A stretch of DNA of 64,000 bases from contig DASRFD010000053.1 in the NCBI GenBank assembly GCA_035651715.1, positions 1-64,000 of the forward strand, in the 5' to 3' direction. The notes below the pieces were generated by a model, which did no database searches, was not told the DNA's origin, and saw nothing but the letters and a program-made list of their open reading frames with translations. Positions 1 to 6,461 of the stretch are shown one piece after another. Within the stretch, counting starts at the first letter, position 1. The number at the start of each line of letters is the position of its first letter. Position numbers and translations under genes: made by a program. This DNA is from Nevskia sp035651715. Lineage in GTDB: Bacteria > Pseudomonadota > Gammaproteobacteria > Nevskiales > Nevskiaceae.

Positions 1-481
1 GAGCTTCTACGACAGCGTGCACTCCCGCCTCAGCGGCGGCCTGCTGCCACCGGTGGATTACATCATCGAAGCGCACGGCACCAATGACGCGGTGTCCGGC
101 ACCTTGAGCCAGGTCGCCGCCAGCGTACAGGGCCTGCTCACGTCGCTTCGGGCCGCTGCGCCGCAGGCATACATCCTGCAGATCGTGCCGCTGGGCCTGT
201 CCGGCAGCACGCCCTACGCGGAATCGCAGATCACCTCCGGGTTCAACGCGTATCGCACCAGTACCGGAGACCAGCGCGTGTTCCTCGTCGACGTGGCGGC
301 GTCCAACGGCAACATCAGCTTCAACCAGCTGGTGACGACTTATCCGGGCGCCTACATGAACGACATCCGGCACCCTAGCGCGGCGGGACATGCCCTTGCG
401 ATCAGCCAGATCGGCCCGCTCAGCAATGCCCTGCTCAACGCGGCCGCGAATACGCAAAGCGTTGTGCTGATCCGGCGCTAG
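1..481 (+). CDS. SGNH/GDSL-type hydrolase, C-terminal part (5' end outside window)
   Basis: The open frame runs in from before base 1; GTG at 17 is only an internal codon. The visible 160 or so residues carry the end of an SGNH hydrolase fold: the block III signature GTND (bases 77-88) and the block V Asp-x-x-His pair in MNDIRHPSAAGHA (Asp at 362-364, His at 371-373). Such domains deacetylate or de-esterify sugars. In phages they often sit at the end of tail fibre or tail spike proteins. The endolysin starting 10 bases downstream and the run of small phage genes make a phage tail-associated esterase the best reading. The N-terminal part, including the catalytic Ser block, cannot be seen. Confidence 0.75.
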   Translation, partial: SFYDSVHSRLSGGLLPPVDYIIEAHGTNDAVSGTLSQVAASVQGLLTSLRAAAPQAYILQIVPLGLSGSTPYAESQITSGFNAYRTSTGDQRVFLVDVAASNGNISFNQLVTTYPGAYMNDIRHPSAAGHALAISQIGPLSNALLNAAANTQSVVLIRR

Positions 482-491
482 GGAGGGAGCC

Positions 492-1079
492 ATGTCCCCG
501 AACTTCCTGACCTGCGCCGGTGGCGTCCTCGACAGCGAGGGCCTCTACCAGTGCGACCCAGAAGACGACGGTAACTGGAGCGGCAGCAAGAAGGGCGCCG
601 GCGTCCTGGTCGGCACCTGCCGCGGCATCTCCGCCCCGGTGCTGGTGGCCTGGCGCAGGGCGCCGGTCGCCGCCGCCGACATGCGCGCGCTGACCCAGGA
701 GGAGGCGCTGGCGATCTACGAGGCGAAGTACTGGACGCCGCTGCACGGCGACGAGCTGCCGCTGCCGCTGGCCTACGTCGCCCTGGACTCCGAGGTGATG
801 AGCGGCCTCGGCTCCCGCACCGGCCATGTCCACCGCACCGTGGCCTGGCTGCAGGGCGCGCTCGGCGTCGTGGTCGACGATGCGCTCGGCGCGATCACCA
901 TCAGCGCCGCGCAGGTCGCTGACCTGTCGACCGTCATCCCCGACTTCGAGCGCCGCCGCCTCGCCTTTCTGAAGTCGCTGCCGCAGTGGCCGCGCTACGG
1001 CGCCGGCTGGGGCGCGCGGGTGCAGCGCGTCCAGGCGCATGCCCTCTCCCTGATCCAGCACTTGCCGGAAGCCAATTGA
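492..1079 (+). CDS. GH108-type N-acetylmuramidase (phage endolysin)
   Basis: 195 residues, the size of phage muramidases of glycosyl hydrolase family 108. The N-terminus FLTCAGGVLDSEGLYQCDP fits the family pattern FL-x-x-x-x-x-VL-x-x-EGGY-x-x-DP, placing the catalytic Glu at residue 16. In this protein the second Gly of EGGY is Leu. A later segment (ALTQEEALAIYEAKYW) matches the conserved 'AxAIYxxxYW' region. The C-terminal part resembles the family's peptidoglycan-binding segment. It would cut cell-wall glycan strands at lysis. It lies between a tail-associated hydrolase and holin-like genes, the usual place for a lysis cassette. The roughly 20-residue insert after DDGNW is longer than usual, so activity should not be taken for granted. 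Confidence 0.7.
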   Translation: MSPNFLTCAGGVLDSEGLYQCDPEDDGNWSGSKKGAGVLVGTCRGISAPVLVAWRRAPVAAADMRALTQEEALAIYEAKYWTPLHGDELPLPLAYVALDSEVMSGLGSRTGHVHRTVAWLQGALGVVVDDALGAITISAAQVADLSTVIPDFERRRLAFLKSLPQWPRYGAGWGARVQRVQAHALSLIQHLPEAN

Positions 1080-1080
1080 C

Positions 1081-1506
1081 ATGACGCCCGTCAAGCAAAG
1101 CAAGCTCTGGACCCCGGATGGCATTCATAACGGCAACTGTCTCGCAGCTGCCTATGCCTCCCTGCTCGATCTGCCGCTCTGGATGGTGCCACCGTTCGAG
1201 GACATGTTCGGCCGCCATGAATGGAGCGCGCGGATCGATGAGTGGCTGGAACAGGTGCATGGCCTTTCCCGAGAGTACGTCGACGGTCATCCGGTCGAGA
1301 AACTGCCGGAGTTCTATATCGCCATCGGGCGATCCCCGCGAGGGGTTTCGCATGCTGTGATCTACAGCAAGGGCGAGATGGTGCACGACCCACACTACTC
1401 GAACAGCGGCATCTTCAAGGTCGATGGCTGCTACTACCTGGAGAAGATCGTCCAGGGGGAGCCGCGGCCAGAGTCCGATCTGCCTCCGCGCGCGGCCCGC
1501 CAGTGA
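1081..1506 (+). CDS. Phage protein with Cys-His-Asp arrangement (possible papain-like fold)
   Basis: 141 residues, starting one base after the endolysin stop. It belongs by eye to a phage-borne family with an N-terminal 'GNC' and a C-terminal 'HAV-x-Y...HDPH' segment. Here these are Cys20, His91 and Asp103, the order and spacing of a papain-like (NlpC/C39-like) catalytic triad. No signal peptide or membrane segment is visible, so it would be cytoplasmic or delivered by lysis. Being in the lysis region suggests a peptidase or amidase role, but catalysis is my inference from the three residues only. Its stop codon overlaps the GTG start of the next gene. Confidence 0.6.
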   Translation: MTPVKQSKLWTPDGIHNGNCLAAAYASLLDLPLWMVPPFEDMFGRHEWSARIDEWLEQVHGLSREYVDGHPVEKLPEFYIAIGRSPRGVSHAVIYSKGEMVHDPHYSNSGIFKVDGCYYLEKIVQGEPRPESDLPPRAARQ

Positions 1507-1952
1507 GCACATATCGGCACTGCGCGCAATGCAACGCACCGCGCCAGGGCGAGACCTGCTGGAAGTGCGGAGCTGAAACGAAGGTGCCGGCTTCCGGATG
1601 GGATTATCCGCGGCTTCCTCCCGTCGACCGCATCCGCGAACTCGCGCGCGAGGTTGGCTATGCAATCGGCGAGCACGGCTCAAAGGAACGTGACCTCGAC
1701 CTGATTGCAGCCCCATGGACCGATGACGCTGTCGGTAACTACGCCTTGATGCACCAAATAGCCCGCGGCCTCGGCGGCCGACTTGTCGATGTCGAGGCAA
1801 AGCCGCTCGGTCGCGTCGGCTGCACTATCCAAATGAACGGCTGGTTCAAGTTGATCGATCTTTCGGTCATGCCCGGCGGTTCAGGCGGCCAAGAGTTGAT
1901 CACTGGTAATTCCCCTTTACCCGAACCCGCCGGCGCCGCCGGCCAGGAGTAG
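1503..1952 (+). CDS. Zinc-ribbon phage protein of unknown function
   Basis: 149 residues from GTG 1503, which overlaps the previous stop as GTGA and so suggests translational coupling. The N-terminus has two Cys pairs (Cys7/Cys10 and Cys19/Cys22), a small zinc ribbon. The rest contains the segments RDLDLIAAPWTDDAV and FKLIDLSVMPGG. These resemble a family of hypothetical proteins common in prophages of Proteobacteria ('RDLDLIAVPWT...IDLSVMP'). No biochemical role is known to me. The same frame is open further upstream, but that part is a shadow of the preceding gene. Confidence 0.65.
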   Translation: MSTYRHCAQCNAPRQGETCWKCGAETKVPASGWDYPRLPPVDRIRELAREVGYAIGEHGSKERDLDLIAAPWTDDAVGNYALMHQIARGLGGRLVDVEAKPLGRVGCTIQMNGWFKLIDLSVMPGGSGGQELITGNSPLPEPAGAAGQE

Positions 1953-1958
1953 CAACCC

Positions 1959-2618
1959 GTGAACCCCGTCCTGATGCACATCCTGATCTTCGCCGGCGTC
2001 GCCATCGCCGGCATGCTCGCCCACTACGTGAAGTCCTGGGCCAAGGGCGAGATCTCCGGCAACCTGGTCGACTACCTCTTCCGCGACAACCCGCGGTCCA
2101 CCGTGCTCTCGCTCGGCGGCGTCCTCACCGCCGTGGCCACAACCGCGGCCACCGGCACGCTCGACGGCATGTCGCTGCAGCAGCTGCTGCTCAGCGGCTT
2201 CACCACCGGCTTCGCGATCGACAGCACCCTCAACAAGGGCGGCGTCGTGGCGCCGGCTCCTGCCGCGGCCATCGGCAGCAAGCAGGGCGGCTTCTCCCGC
2301 CTCAGCCTGCTGCTGGGCACGGCGGCGCTGTCGGTGATCGGCCTGCTGCTGCTCAGCGCCGCCGGATGCGCCTCGGTACCGGCCAACCTGCAGTCCGCCG
2401 CCTACGACGCCCAGCTGACCGCCGATGCCGCGGTGAAGCAGATCCCGATACTGCTGAACAGCGGCGCCATCACCCCGGCCACCGCCACGAAGATCCGCAA
2501 CGCCGCCGTCACCGTCTACGGCGCCGCCGGCGCGGTCCAGGGCTGCACCGCAGCCTGCTCCACCGCCGACCTCGATGCGGCCCTGGCGGCGCTGGCCGCC
2601 CTGATCCCGCAGAAGTAA
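1959..2618 (+). CDS. Holin-like membrane protein fused to a lipoprotein-like domain
   Basis: 219 residues. The first half has an N-terminal membrane helix (about residues 5-25), a short cytoplasmic stretch and two more hydrophobic segments (about 48-66 and 72-88), as in small phage holins. A linker of Ala/Pro/Gly follows. A fourth helix (about 115-134) then ends in LLLSAAGC, a good lipobox with Cys137, and a 80-residue Ala-rich tail with two further Cys residues. A lipobox inside a longer frame is unusual: either two genes have fused, or an internal start produces a separate lipoprotein (spanin-like). The position in the lysis cassette supports membrane disruption at lysis; that role is inferred. 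Confidence 0.6.
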   Translation: MNPVLMHILIFAGVAIAGMLAHYVKSWAKGEISGNLVDYLFRDNPRSTVLSLGGVLTAVATTAATGTLDGMSLQQLLLSGFTTGFAIDSTLNKGGVVAPAPAAAIGSKQGGFSRLSLLLGTAALSVIGLLLLSAAGCASVPANLQSAAYDAQLTADAAVKQIPILLNSGAITPATATKIRNAAVTVYGAAGAVQGCTAACSTADLDAALAALAALIPQK

Positions 2619-2631
2619 GGAGACCCTCGCC

Positions 2632-2823
2632 ATGCCCGCCCTCGCGATCCAGCTTCTCACCCTCCTGCTGCAGGAGGCCCCCCAGCTGATGGACGTCTAC
2701 CACAAGTTCGTCATCACCAACGGCCGCGCGCCGACGGCGGACGAGCTGAAGGCGCTCGCCACGTCCTGGCAGGTCGACCTGGCCGCGGCCGACCAGGCGA
2801 TCCAGCAGGCCGGCCCGGGCTGA
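2632..2823 (+). CDS. Small phage protein
   Basis: 63 residues with the start 13 bases after the previous stop and a good Shine-Dalgarno (AAGGAGA, 2617-2623). The first 17 residues are hydrophobic (LAIQLLTLLLQ); the rest is polar and helical. I do not recognise a family. It is read as part of the phage lysis operon because of spacing and strand. Confidence 0.5.
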   Translation: MPALAIQLLTLLLQEAPQLMDVYHKFVITNGRAPTADELKALATSWQVDLAAADQAIQQAGPG

Positions 2824-2830
2824 TCCGGCC

Positions 2831-2932
2831 ATGCCCTGGCAGTACCGCGCCCTGATTCTCATCGCCATCCTGCTCTGGGTCCTGGACGCAGGGTGGCGTG
2901 AGCTGAAATCTCGATACTGGAGGAAGAAGTGA
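2831..2932 (+). CDS. 33-residue single-span membrane protein in lysis operon
   Basis: Begins 7 bases after the preceding stop. The peptide opens with MPWQYR, has one hydrophobic span (ALILIAILLWVLDAG) and a strongly basic end (RYWRKK). Its TGA overlaps the next ATG as TGATG at 2930-2934, with a GGAGG Shine-Dalgarno at 2919-2923 for that next gene. The tight coupling and membrane-plus-basic-tail layout are typical of tiny phage lysis proteins; the exact function is unknown. Confidence 0.45.
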   Translation: MPWQYRALILIAILLWVLDAGWRELKSRYWRKK

Positions 2933-3237
2933 TGCACAAGGACATCGAGGACATCATCGCCGCGGCGGTGGAGCGGGCGCTGGAGGCCAGGGCCTCATGT
3001 CCCTGCAACGCGCTCACCGAGGCGCAGGTCGCCGCGCTGGGGCCGATGGCGGAAGCCTATCTGGAAGACCTGGAGATCAAGCGCCTGCGCCGCGAGGCCT
3101 GGCAGAAGGTGCGTGCCTTCGGTCCCATGGCGATCATCGGCGGCTGCGCGGTCTGGGCGCTGCTGTGGACGGTGTTCGGGGCCAAGGAAGGGACCGTGAA
3201 GTTCCTCCACTGGGCTGCGAGCCTGTTCGGGGCCTGA
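2932..3237 (+). CDS. Phage membrane protein, single C-terminal span
   Basis: 101 residues from ATG 2932; a GTG three bases earlier is possible, but the TGATG overlap and Shine-Dalgarno favour the ATG. The N-terminal 60 residues are charged and helical with CPC at residues 23-25. A membrane helix follows at about residues 66-84 (MAIIGGCAVWALLWTVFG), then a short tail. The stop overlaps the next start as TGATG (3235-3239). Family not recognised. Confidence 0.5.
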   Translation: MHKDIEDIIAAAVERALEARASCPCNALTEAQVAALGPMAEAYLEDLEIKRLRREAWQKVRAFGPMAIIGGCAVWALLWTVFGAKEGTVKFLHWAASLFGA

Positions 3238-3386
3238 TGCCGCGCTGGCTGCTGGTGCTGCTGCTTGGCCTGGCGCTGATCGCCGACGCCCTGGAGTTCA
3301 AGCTCTCCCAGGACTACGCCGCCTCGGCCAGTCCTCCGGCCGCCATATCGCAGGCGCCGCCGGCGGGAACACCGGGTCGGCCATAA
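3237..3386 (+). CDS. 49-residue exported or membrane-anchored phage peptide
   Basis: Starts in a TGATG overlap with the gene before. MPRWLLVLLLGLALIADALEF is a signal-peptide or anchor-like start, followed by a 28-residue Ala/Ser/Pro-rich tail. Size, coupling and layout resemble the small outer partner of a spanin pair, but there is no lipobox Cys, so that identity is doubtful. Its last 89 bases overlap the convergent minus-strand gene. Confidence 0.4.
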   Translation: MPRWLLVLLLGLALIADALEFKLSQDYAASASPPAAISQAPPAGTPGRP

Positions 3387-3807
3387 TCTCCGCATCCAGC
3401 GCCTCTACATCTTCCCACCGCAGCGGCGGGCCCTTCGGCGGCCGCTTCGGCCAGCCTCCGGGCGGCGGCGGAAACCTCTCCCTCACGAGCAACCGAACCG
3501 GCTTCCCCCTGTCCCGCGCGGTGTCCACGATCTCCGGCGCCCAATGCCCCAGGAAGATCAGGTGCGTCGCCTCGTCGATCACCTTCCAGTGCTCCAGCAC
3601 CGTGCCGAACTCCGCGCCCAGCTCGAGCGCAAAGGCCTGCGTGAGCTTGTCGTTGATGGTCTGGCCCACCACCGTGCCGACGCGCAGCCGGCGCACCAGG
3701 TGGCGCAGGCGCGGCCGCAGGCGGCCGTAGTCGCCGCGGCCGAGGACGCCGACGATGGCGCCCGGCGGGGCCGGCCTGGTCTCCTGGTCTGGCTTGGGGC
3801 GGGTCAT
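3298..3807 (-). CDS. Phage hypothetical protein, possible SLOG/Rossmann-like fold
   Basis: 169 residues from ATG 3807; GTG 3822 is an alternative start. The N-terminal half reads AIVGVLGRGDY..., then VVGQ...D-x-L-x-x-xFALELG, then THLIFLGHW and GKPVRLLV. This alternation of short strands and helices, ending in a 'GKPV' strand, looks like a small nucleotide-binding SLOG/Rossmann domain. The C-terminus is rich in Pro/Trp. It points against the lysis genes and sits next to the phage end, where accessory (moron) genes are common. The function and fold are inferences; no relative is recognised with certainty. Confidence 0.45.
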   Translation of the reverse strand: MTRPKPDQETRPAPPGAIVGVLGRGDYGRLRPRLRHLVRRLRVGTVVGQTINDKLTQAFALELGAEFGTVLEHWKVIDEATHLIFLGHWAPEIVDTARDRGKPVRLLVRERFPPPPGGWPKRPPKGPPLRWEDVEALDAEIMADPVFPPAAPAIWRPEDWPRRRSPGRA

Positions 3808-3829
3808 GGGGCCAGCGTACACTGCCGCA

Positions 3830-4039
3830 GTGAAAGACTACGACGGCAACGAGCGCTCCGAGGCGGAGATCCGGAAGGCCTGCGACGAGGGGCGGCTGCT
3901 GACAGTGTGGCGCCGGCGGCCAGGCTCGCCCATGGCCTACCTCGGATTCGTGGTCGACGGCCGGCACCGGCGGCAGGGACATGTGTGGACCGAGGCGGCC
4001 TCGCATCTGGATCTCGGGATGGTGTTCGGTGGTAGTTAA
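3830..4039 (+). CDS. Small hypothetical protein at prophage end
   Basis: 69 residues if started at GTG 3830, which keeps it clear of the divergent gene starting at 3807. ATG 3806 would add 8 residues and overlap that gene. The sequence DYDGNERSEAEIRKACDEG...AYLGFVVDGRHRRQGHVWTE is protein-like, with a plausible alpha/beta pattern, but I recognise no family. It is the last gene before the tRNA and may be a phage accessory gene. Confidence 0.4.
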   Translation: MKDYDGNERSEAEIRKACDEGRLLTVWRRRPGSPMAYLGFVVDGRHRRQGHVWTEAASHLDLGMVFGGS

Positions 4040-4061
4040 CTCCATACACCAAATCACCCAC

Positions 4062-4091
4062 CAAAAACACGAAAGGCCGCATTGAGCGGCC
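4062..4091 (-). terminator. Terminator of tRNA-Gln
   Basis: GGCCGC/GCGGCC hairpin (4075-4080 with 4086-4091, loop of 5). On the minus strand it is followed by a T-rich stretch, opposite the A-run at 4062-4074. It lies 19 bases beyond the tRNA 3' end. Confidence 0.65.
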
Positions 4092-4109
4092 CTAAGTGAT
4101 TGAAAATAT

Positions 4110-4183
4110 TGGCTGGGAGACTAGGACTCGAACCTAGATAAACAGAGTCAGAATCTGTTGTCCTACCATTAGACGATCTCCCA
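4110..4183 (-). tRNA. tRNA-Gln (anticodon CTG)
   Basis: Complete cloverleaf on the minus strand: acceptor TGGGAGA/TCTCCCA, D stem GTCT/GGAC, anticodon stem ACAGA/TCTGT with loop TTCTGAC (anticodon CTG), T stem CTAGG/CCTAG with TTCGAGT loop, discriminator G and an encoded CCA. The U1-A72 pair and G73 are glutamine identity elements. It reads CAG codons. Its 3' end faces the prophage end at 1-4040, the usual arrangement when a phage integrates into the 3' part of a tRNA gene. Confidence 0.95.
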
Positions 4184-4227
4184 GTAGAGATCTGGCTGTA
4201 GAGAGTACCGCTACAGCCCGGAAGTTC

Positions 4228-4260
4228 AAGCCGCGTCCGCCCGCAGGACGGACGCGGCTT
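4228..4260 (-). terminator. Hairpin downstream of rpsI
   Basis: Twelve-base perfect stem AAGCCGCGTCCG/CGGACGCGGCTT with a 9-base loop, starting 11 bases past the rpsI stop. The T-tract is short, so it may be a weak intrinsic terminator or an RNA 3'-end stabiliser. Confidence 0.6.
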
Positions 4261-4270
4261 CGAGCCTTCC

Positions 4271-4678
4271 TTAACGCTTGGAGTACTGCGGCGCGCGGCG
4301 GGCCTTGTGCAGGCCGACCTTCTTGCGCTCCACCTCACGGGCGTCGCGGGTGACCAGGCCGGCGGCGCGCAGCGGCAGGCGCATGGCTTCGTCGTACTTG
4401 ATCAGGGCGCGGCTGATGCCGTGGCGGATGGCGCCGGCCTGGCCGTTCGGACCGCCGCCGGAGACGGTGATCTTGAGGTCGAAGCGGTCCAGCGACGAGG
4501 TCAGTTCCAGCGGCTGGCGGACCAGCATGCGGGAGGTCTCGCGGCCGAAATAGTCTTCCACCGACTTGCCGTTGATGACGATGCTGCCCTTGCCCGGGCG
4601 CAGGAAAACGCGGGCGGCGGCGGTCTTGCGGCGGCCGGTGCCGTACTGCTGATTGGCGGGTTGCTTGAGCGTGGCCAT
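4271..4678 (-). CDS. rpsI: 30S ribosomal protein S9
   Basis: 135 residues. It contains the S9 signatures YGTGRRKTAAARVF near the N-terminus and GGGPNGQAGAIRHGISRAL in the centre. It ends in the conserved basic tail AREVERKKVGLHKARRAPQYSKR, whose last Arg contacts P-site tRNA in known ribosomes. It lies 9 bases after rplM, the universal bacterial pair, and would be translated from the same mRNA. The hairpin at 4228-4260 closes the operon. Confidence 0.98.
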   Translation of the reverse strand: MATLKQPANQQYGTGRRKTAAARVFLRPGKGSIVINGKSVEDYFGRETSRMLVRQPLELTSSLDRFDLKITVSGGGPNGQAGAIRHGISRALIKYDEAMRLPLRAAGLVTRDAREVERKKVGLHKARRAPQYSKR

Positions 4679-4687
4679 GATCGAACC

Positions 4688-5116
4688 TTAGAAAGTGATG
4701 GTCTTGGGCTGCTGCGCGGTGTGCGGATGCTCCGCGCCGGCATAGACCTTGAGCTTGCGGTACTGGGCGTAGCCCAGCGGACCCTTGGGCAGCATGCCCT
4801 TCACGGCCTTCTCGATCACGCGCTCGGGGTGCTCGGCCTGCATCTTGCCCAGGGTGGTGGACTTGATGCCGCCCGGGTGCCCGGTGTGGCGCCAGTAAAT
4901 CTTGCCTTCGGCCTTGTTGCCGGTGGCCTTGACCTTGGCGGCGTTGATGACGATGACGTAGTCACCGGCATCGCAGTGCGGGGTGAATTCCGGCTTGTGC
5001 TTGCCGCGCAGACGGCGGGCAACCTCAGTGGCGAGACGGCCGAGAACCTTGCCCTCGGCGTCCACCACCACCCAATCCCGCTTCGCGGTCTCGTTGGTAG
5101 CGAAATAAGTCTTCAT
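4688..5116 (-). CDS. rplM: 50S ribosomal protein L13
   Basis: 142 residues, the normal length for L13, beginning MKTYFATNETAKRDWVVVDA. The start at 5116 is chosen over an in-frame upstream codon because MKTY is the family N-terminus and an AGGA Shine-Dalgarno lies just upstream. Conserved parts include GRLATEVARRLRGKHKP and GMLPKGPLGYAQYRKLKVYAG. First gene of the rplM-rpsI operon. In E. coli this operon is controlled by L13 binding to its leader; the 265-base gap upstream could hold such a leader, but I do not see a clear match. Confidence 0.98.
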   Translation of the reverse strand: MKTYFATNETAKRDWVVVDAEGKVLGRLATEVARRLRGKHKPEFTPHCDAGDYVIVINAAKVKATGNKAEGKIYWRHTGHPGGIKSTTLGKMQAEHPERVIEKAVKGMLPKGPLGYAQYRKLKVYAGAEHPHTAQQPKTITF

Positions 5117-5303
5117 GTTCCTGCTCTGTCGGCCCCCCGAAAAAACCGGGTTATCGGGCTGGTTGTTGTTCAGTTGACCGGCATGGCCGGGCAACCTCGG
5201 TGCAAAAGAGGCGGAATTTTAAGCAGATCGGACCAGCCGCGCAAGCCTTGCGGGCTCAACCCGACCGGCGCGCCAGGCCGCCGGGGCTCGAAGAAAAGCC
5301 TTG

Positions 5304-5338
5304 GAAAAACAAAAGCCAAGCGCCGCAAAGCCGGCGCT
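5304..5338 (-). terminator. Terminator of the pilT-pilU operon
   Basis: On the minus strand AGCGCC/GGCGCT (5319-5324 with 5333-5338) is followed by a T-rich tract (opposite the A-runs at 5304-5314). A second GC hairpin, GGCGGCCC/GGGCCGCC at 5342-5363, lies just before it. Together they end transcription 43 bases past the last pilus ATPase gene. Confidence 0.6.
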
Positions 5339-5381
5339 CCCGGCGGCCCCGGGGCGGGCCGCCTTCCGCCGCGCTCCGGCC

Positions 5382-6443
5382 TCAGACGCCGAAGTTGATC
5401 TTCGCTTCCAGGTTGGTGCGCGAGTCCGCGTTGGTAAGTGCTTCTTCCAGCTCGATTTTTCCGGCCTTGTACAGGCCGTAGAGGGACTGGTCGAAGGTCT
5501 GCATGCCCTTGTCGGAGGACTGGTCCATGGCCTGGCGGATCTCGTCGATGCGCTTGTTCAGGATCAGCTCCTGCACATAGGGGGTATTGATCATCACCTC
5601 CACCGCCGCCAGGCGCTTGCCGTCCTTGCCCCGCACCAGGCGCTGGGAAATGATCGCCCGCAAGGTCAGCGACAGGTCCAGGTAGAGCTGGTCGCGCAGG
5701 TCGTCGGGGTACAGGTTCACGATGCGCTGCAGCGCCTGGTAGGCGTTGTTGGCATGCAGGGTGGAGATCGCCAGGTGGCCGGTGTTGGCCAGCTGGATCA
5801 CCGCGTCCATGGTTTCGCGGCGGCGCACCTCGCCCACCTGGATCACGTCCGGGGCCTCGCGCAGCGAGGACACCAGGGCGCGGTCGTAGCTCTCGGTGTC
5901 GATGCCCACTTCGCGCTGGTTGACGATCGAGCGCTTGTTGGGATGGATGAACTCAATCGGATCCTCGATGGTGAGGATGTGGCCGGCCGCCATCTCGTTG
6001 CGGTGGCCGATCATCGCCGCCAGGGTGGTGGTCTTGCCCGAGCCGGTGGCGCCGACCATCAGGATCATGCCGCGCTTGAGCATGGCCAGATCCCTCAGCG
6101 TCTGCGGCATCCCCAGGCTTTCGATGGTGGGGATGTCGGAGCGCACCAGGCGCAGCACCATCGCCACCGTGTTGCGCTGGTGGAAGATGTTGACGCGGAA
6201 GCGGCCGAGGCCGCCGGCCTGGGTGGCCAGGTCGATCTCCAGGCGCTTGAGGAAGTGCTCCTGCTGCTCCGGCGTCAGGATGCTCAGCGCCAGCTCCTTG
6301 ATGAACTCGCTGGTGAGCACGTTCTTGCCCACCGCGATCATCTCACCCTCGATGCGCAGCATCGCCGGGGAGTTGCTGGTGAAGTACAGGTCGGAGGCGC
6401 TCTTTTCGACCGCGAGCTTGAGATACGGCAGGATCTTGAGCAT
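5382..6443 (-). CDS. PilT/PilU-family retraction ATPase (second PilU-like paralogue)
   Basis: 353 residues of the type IV pilus retraction ATPase family: Walker A GATGSGKT at 131-138, the acidic Walker B segment DVIQVGEV at 199-206 and the His box ISTLHANN around residue 230. It is closer to the preceding PilU than to PilT ('VIQxGExRxRETM' instead of PilT's 'ILVGEMRDLETI'). However, it lacks PilU's roughly 35-residue C-terminal extension. It starts 18 bases after pilU, so it is the third gene of a pilT-pilU-pilU-like operon. Likely role: a hexameric motor at the inner membrane that supports or modifies PilT-driven pilus retraction. Which pilus it serves is not shown. Confidence 0.9.
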   Translation of the reverse strand: MLKILPYLKLAVEKSASDLYFTSNSPAMLRIEGEMIAVGKNVLTSEFIKELALSILTPEQQEHFLKRLEIDLATQAGGLGRFRVNIFHQRNTVAMVLRLVRSDIPTIESLGMPQTLRDLAMLKRGMILMVGATGSGKTTTLAAMIGHRNEMAAGHILTIEDPIEFIHPNKRSIVNQREVGIDTESYDRALVSSLREAPDVIQVGEVRRRETMDAVIQLANTGHLAISTLHANNAYQALQRIVNLYPDDLRDQLYLDLSLTLRAIISQRLVRGKDGKRLAAVEVMINTPYVQELILNKRIDEIRQAMDQSSDKGMQTFDQSLYGLYKAGKIELEEALTNADSRTNLEAKINFGV

Positions 6444-6461
6444 GGTATTGGGCGCGGTCCT

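Noticed and set aside
3544..4035. 163-codon plus-strand frame at the phage end
   Set aside because: Low-complexity Arg/Ala/His composition and it overlaps a more protein-like minus-strand ORF and the small gene at 3830.
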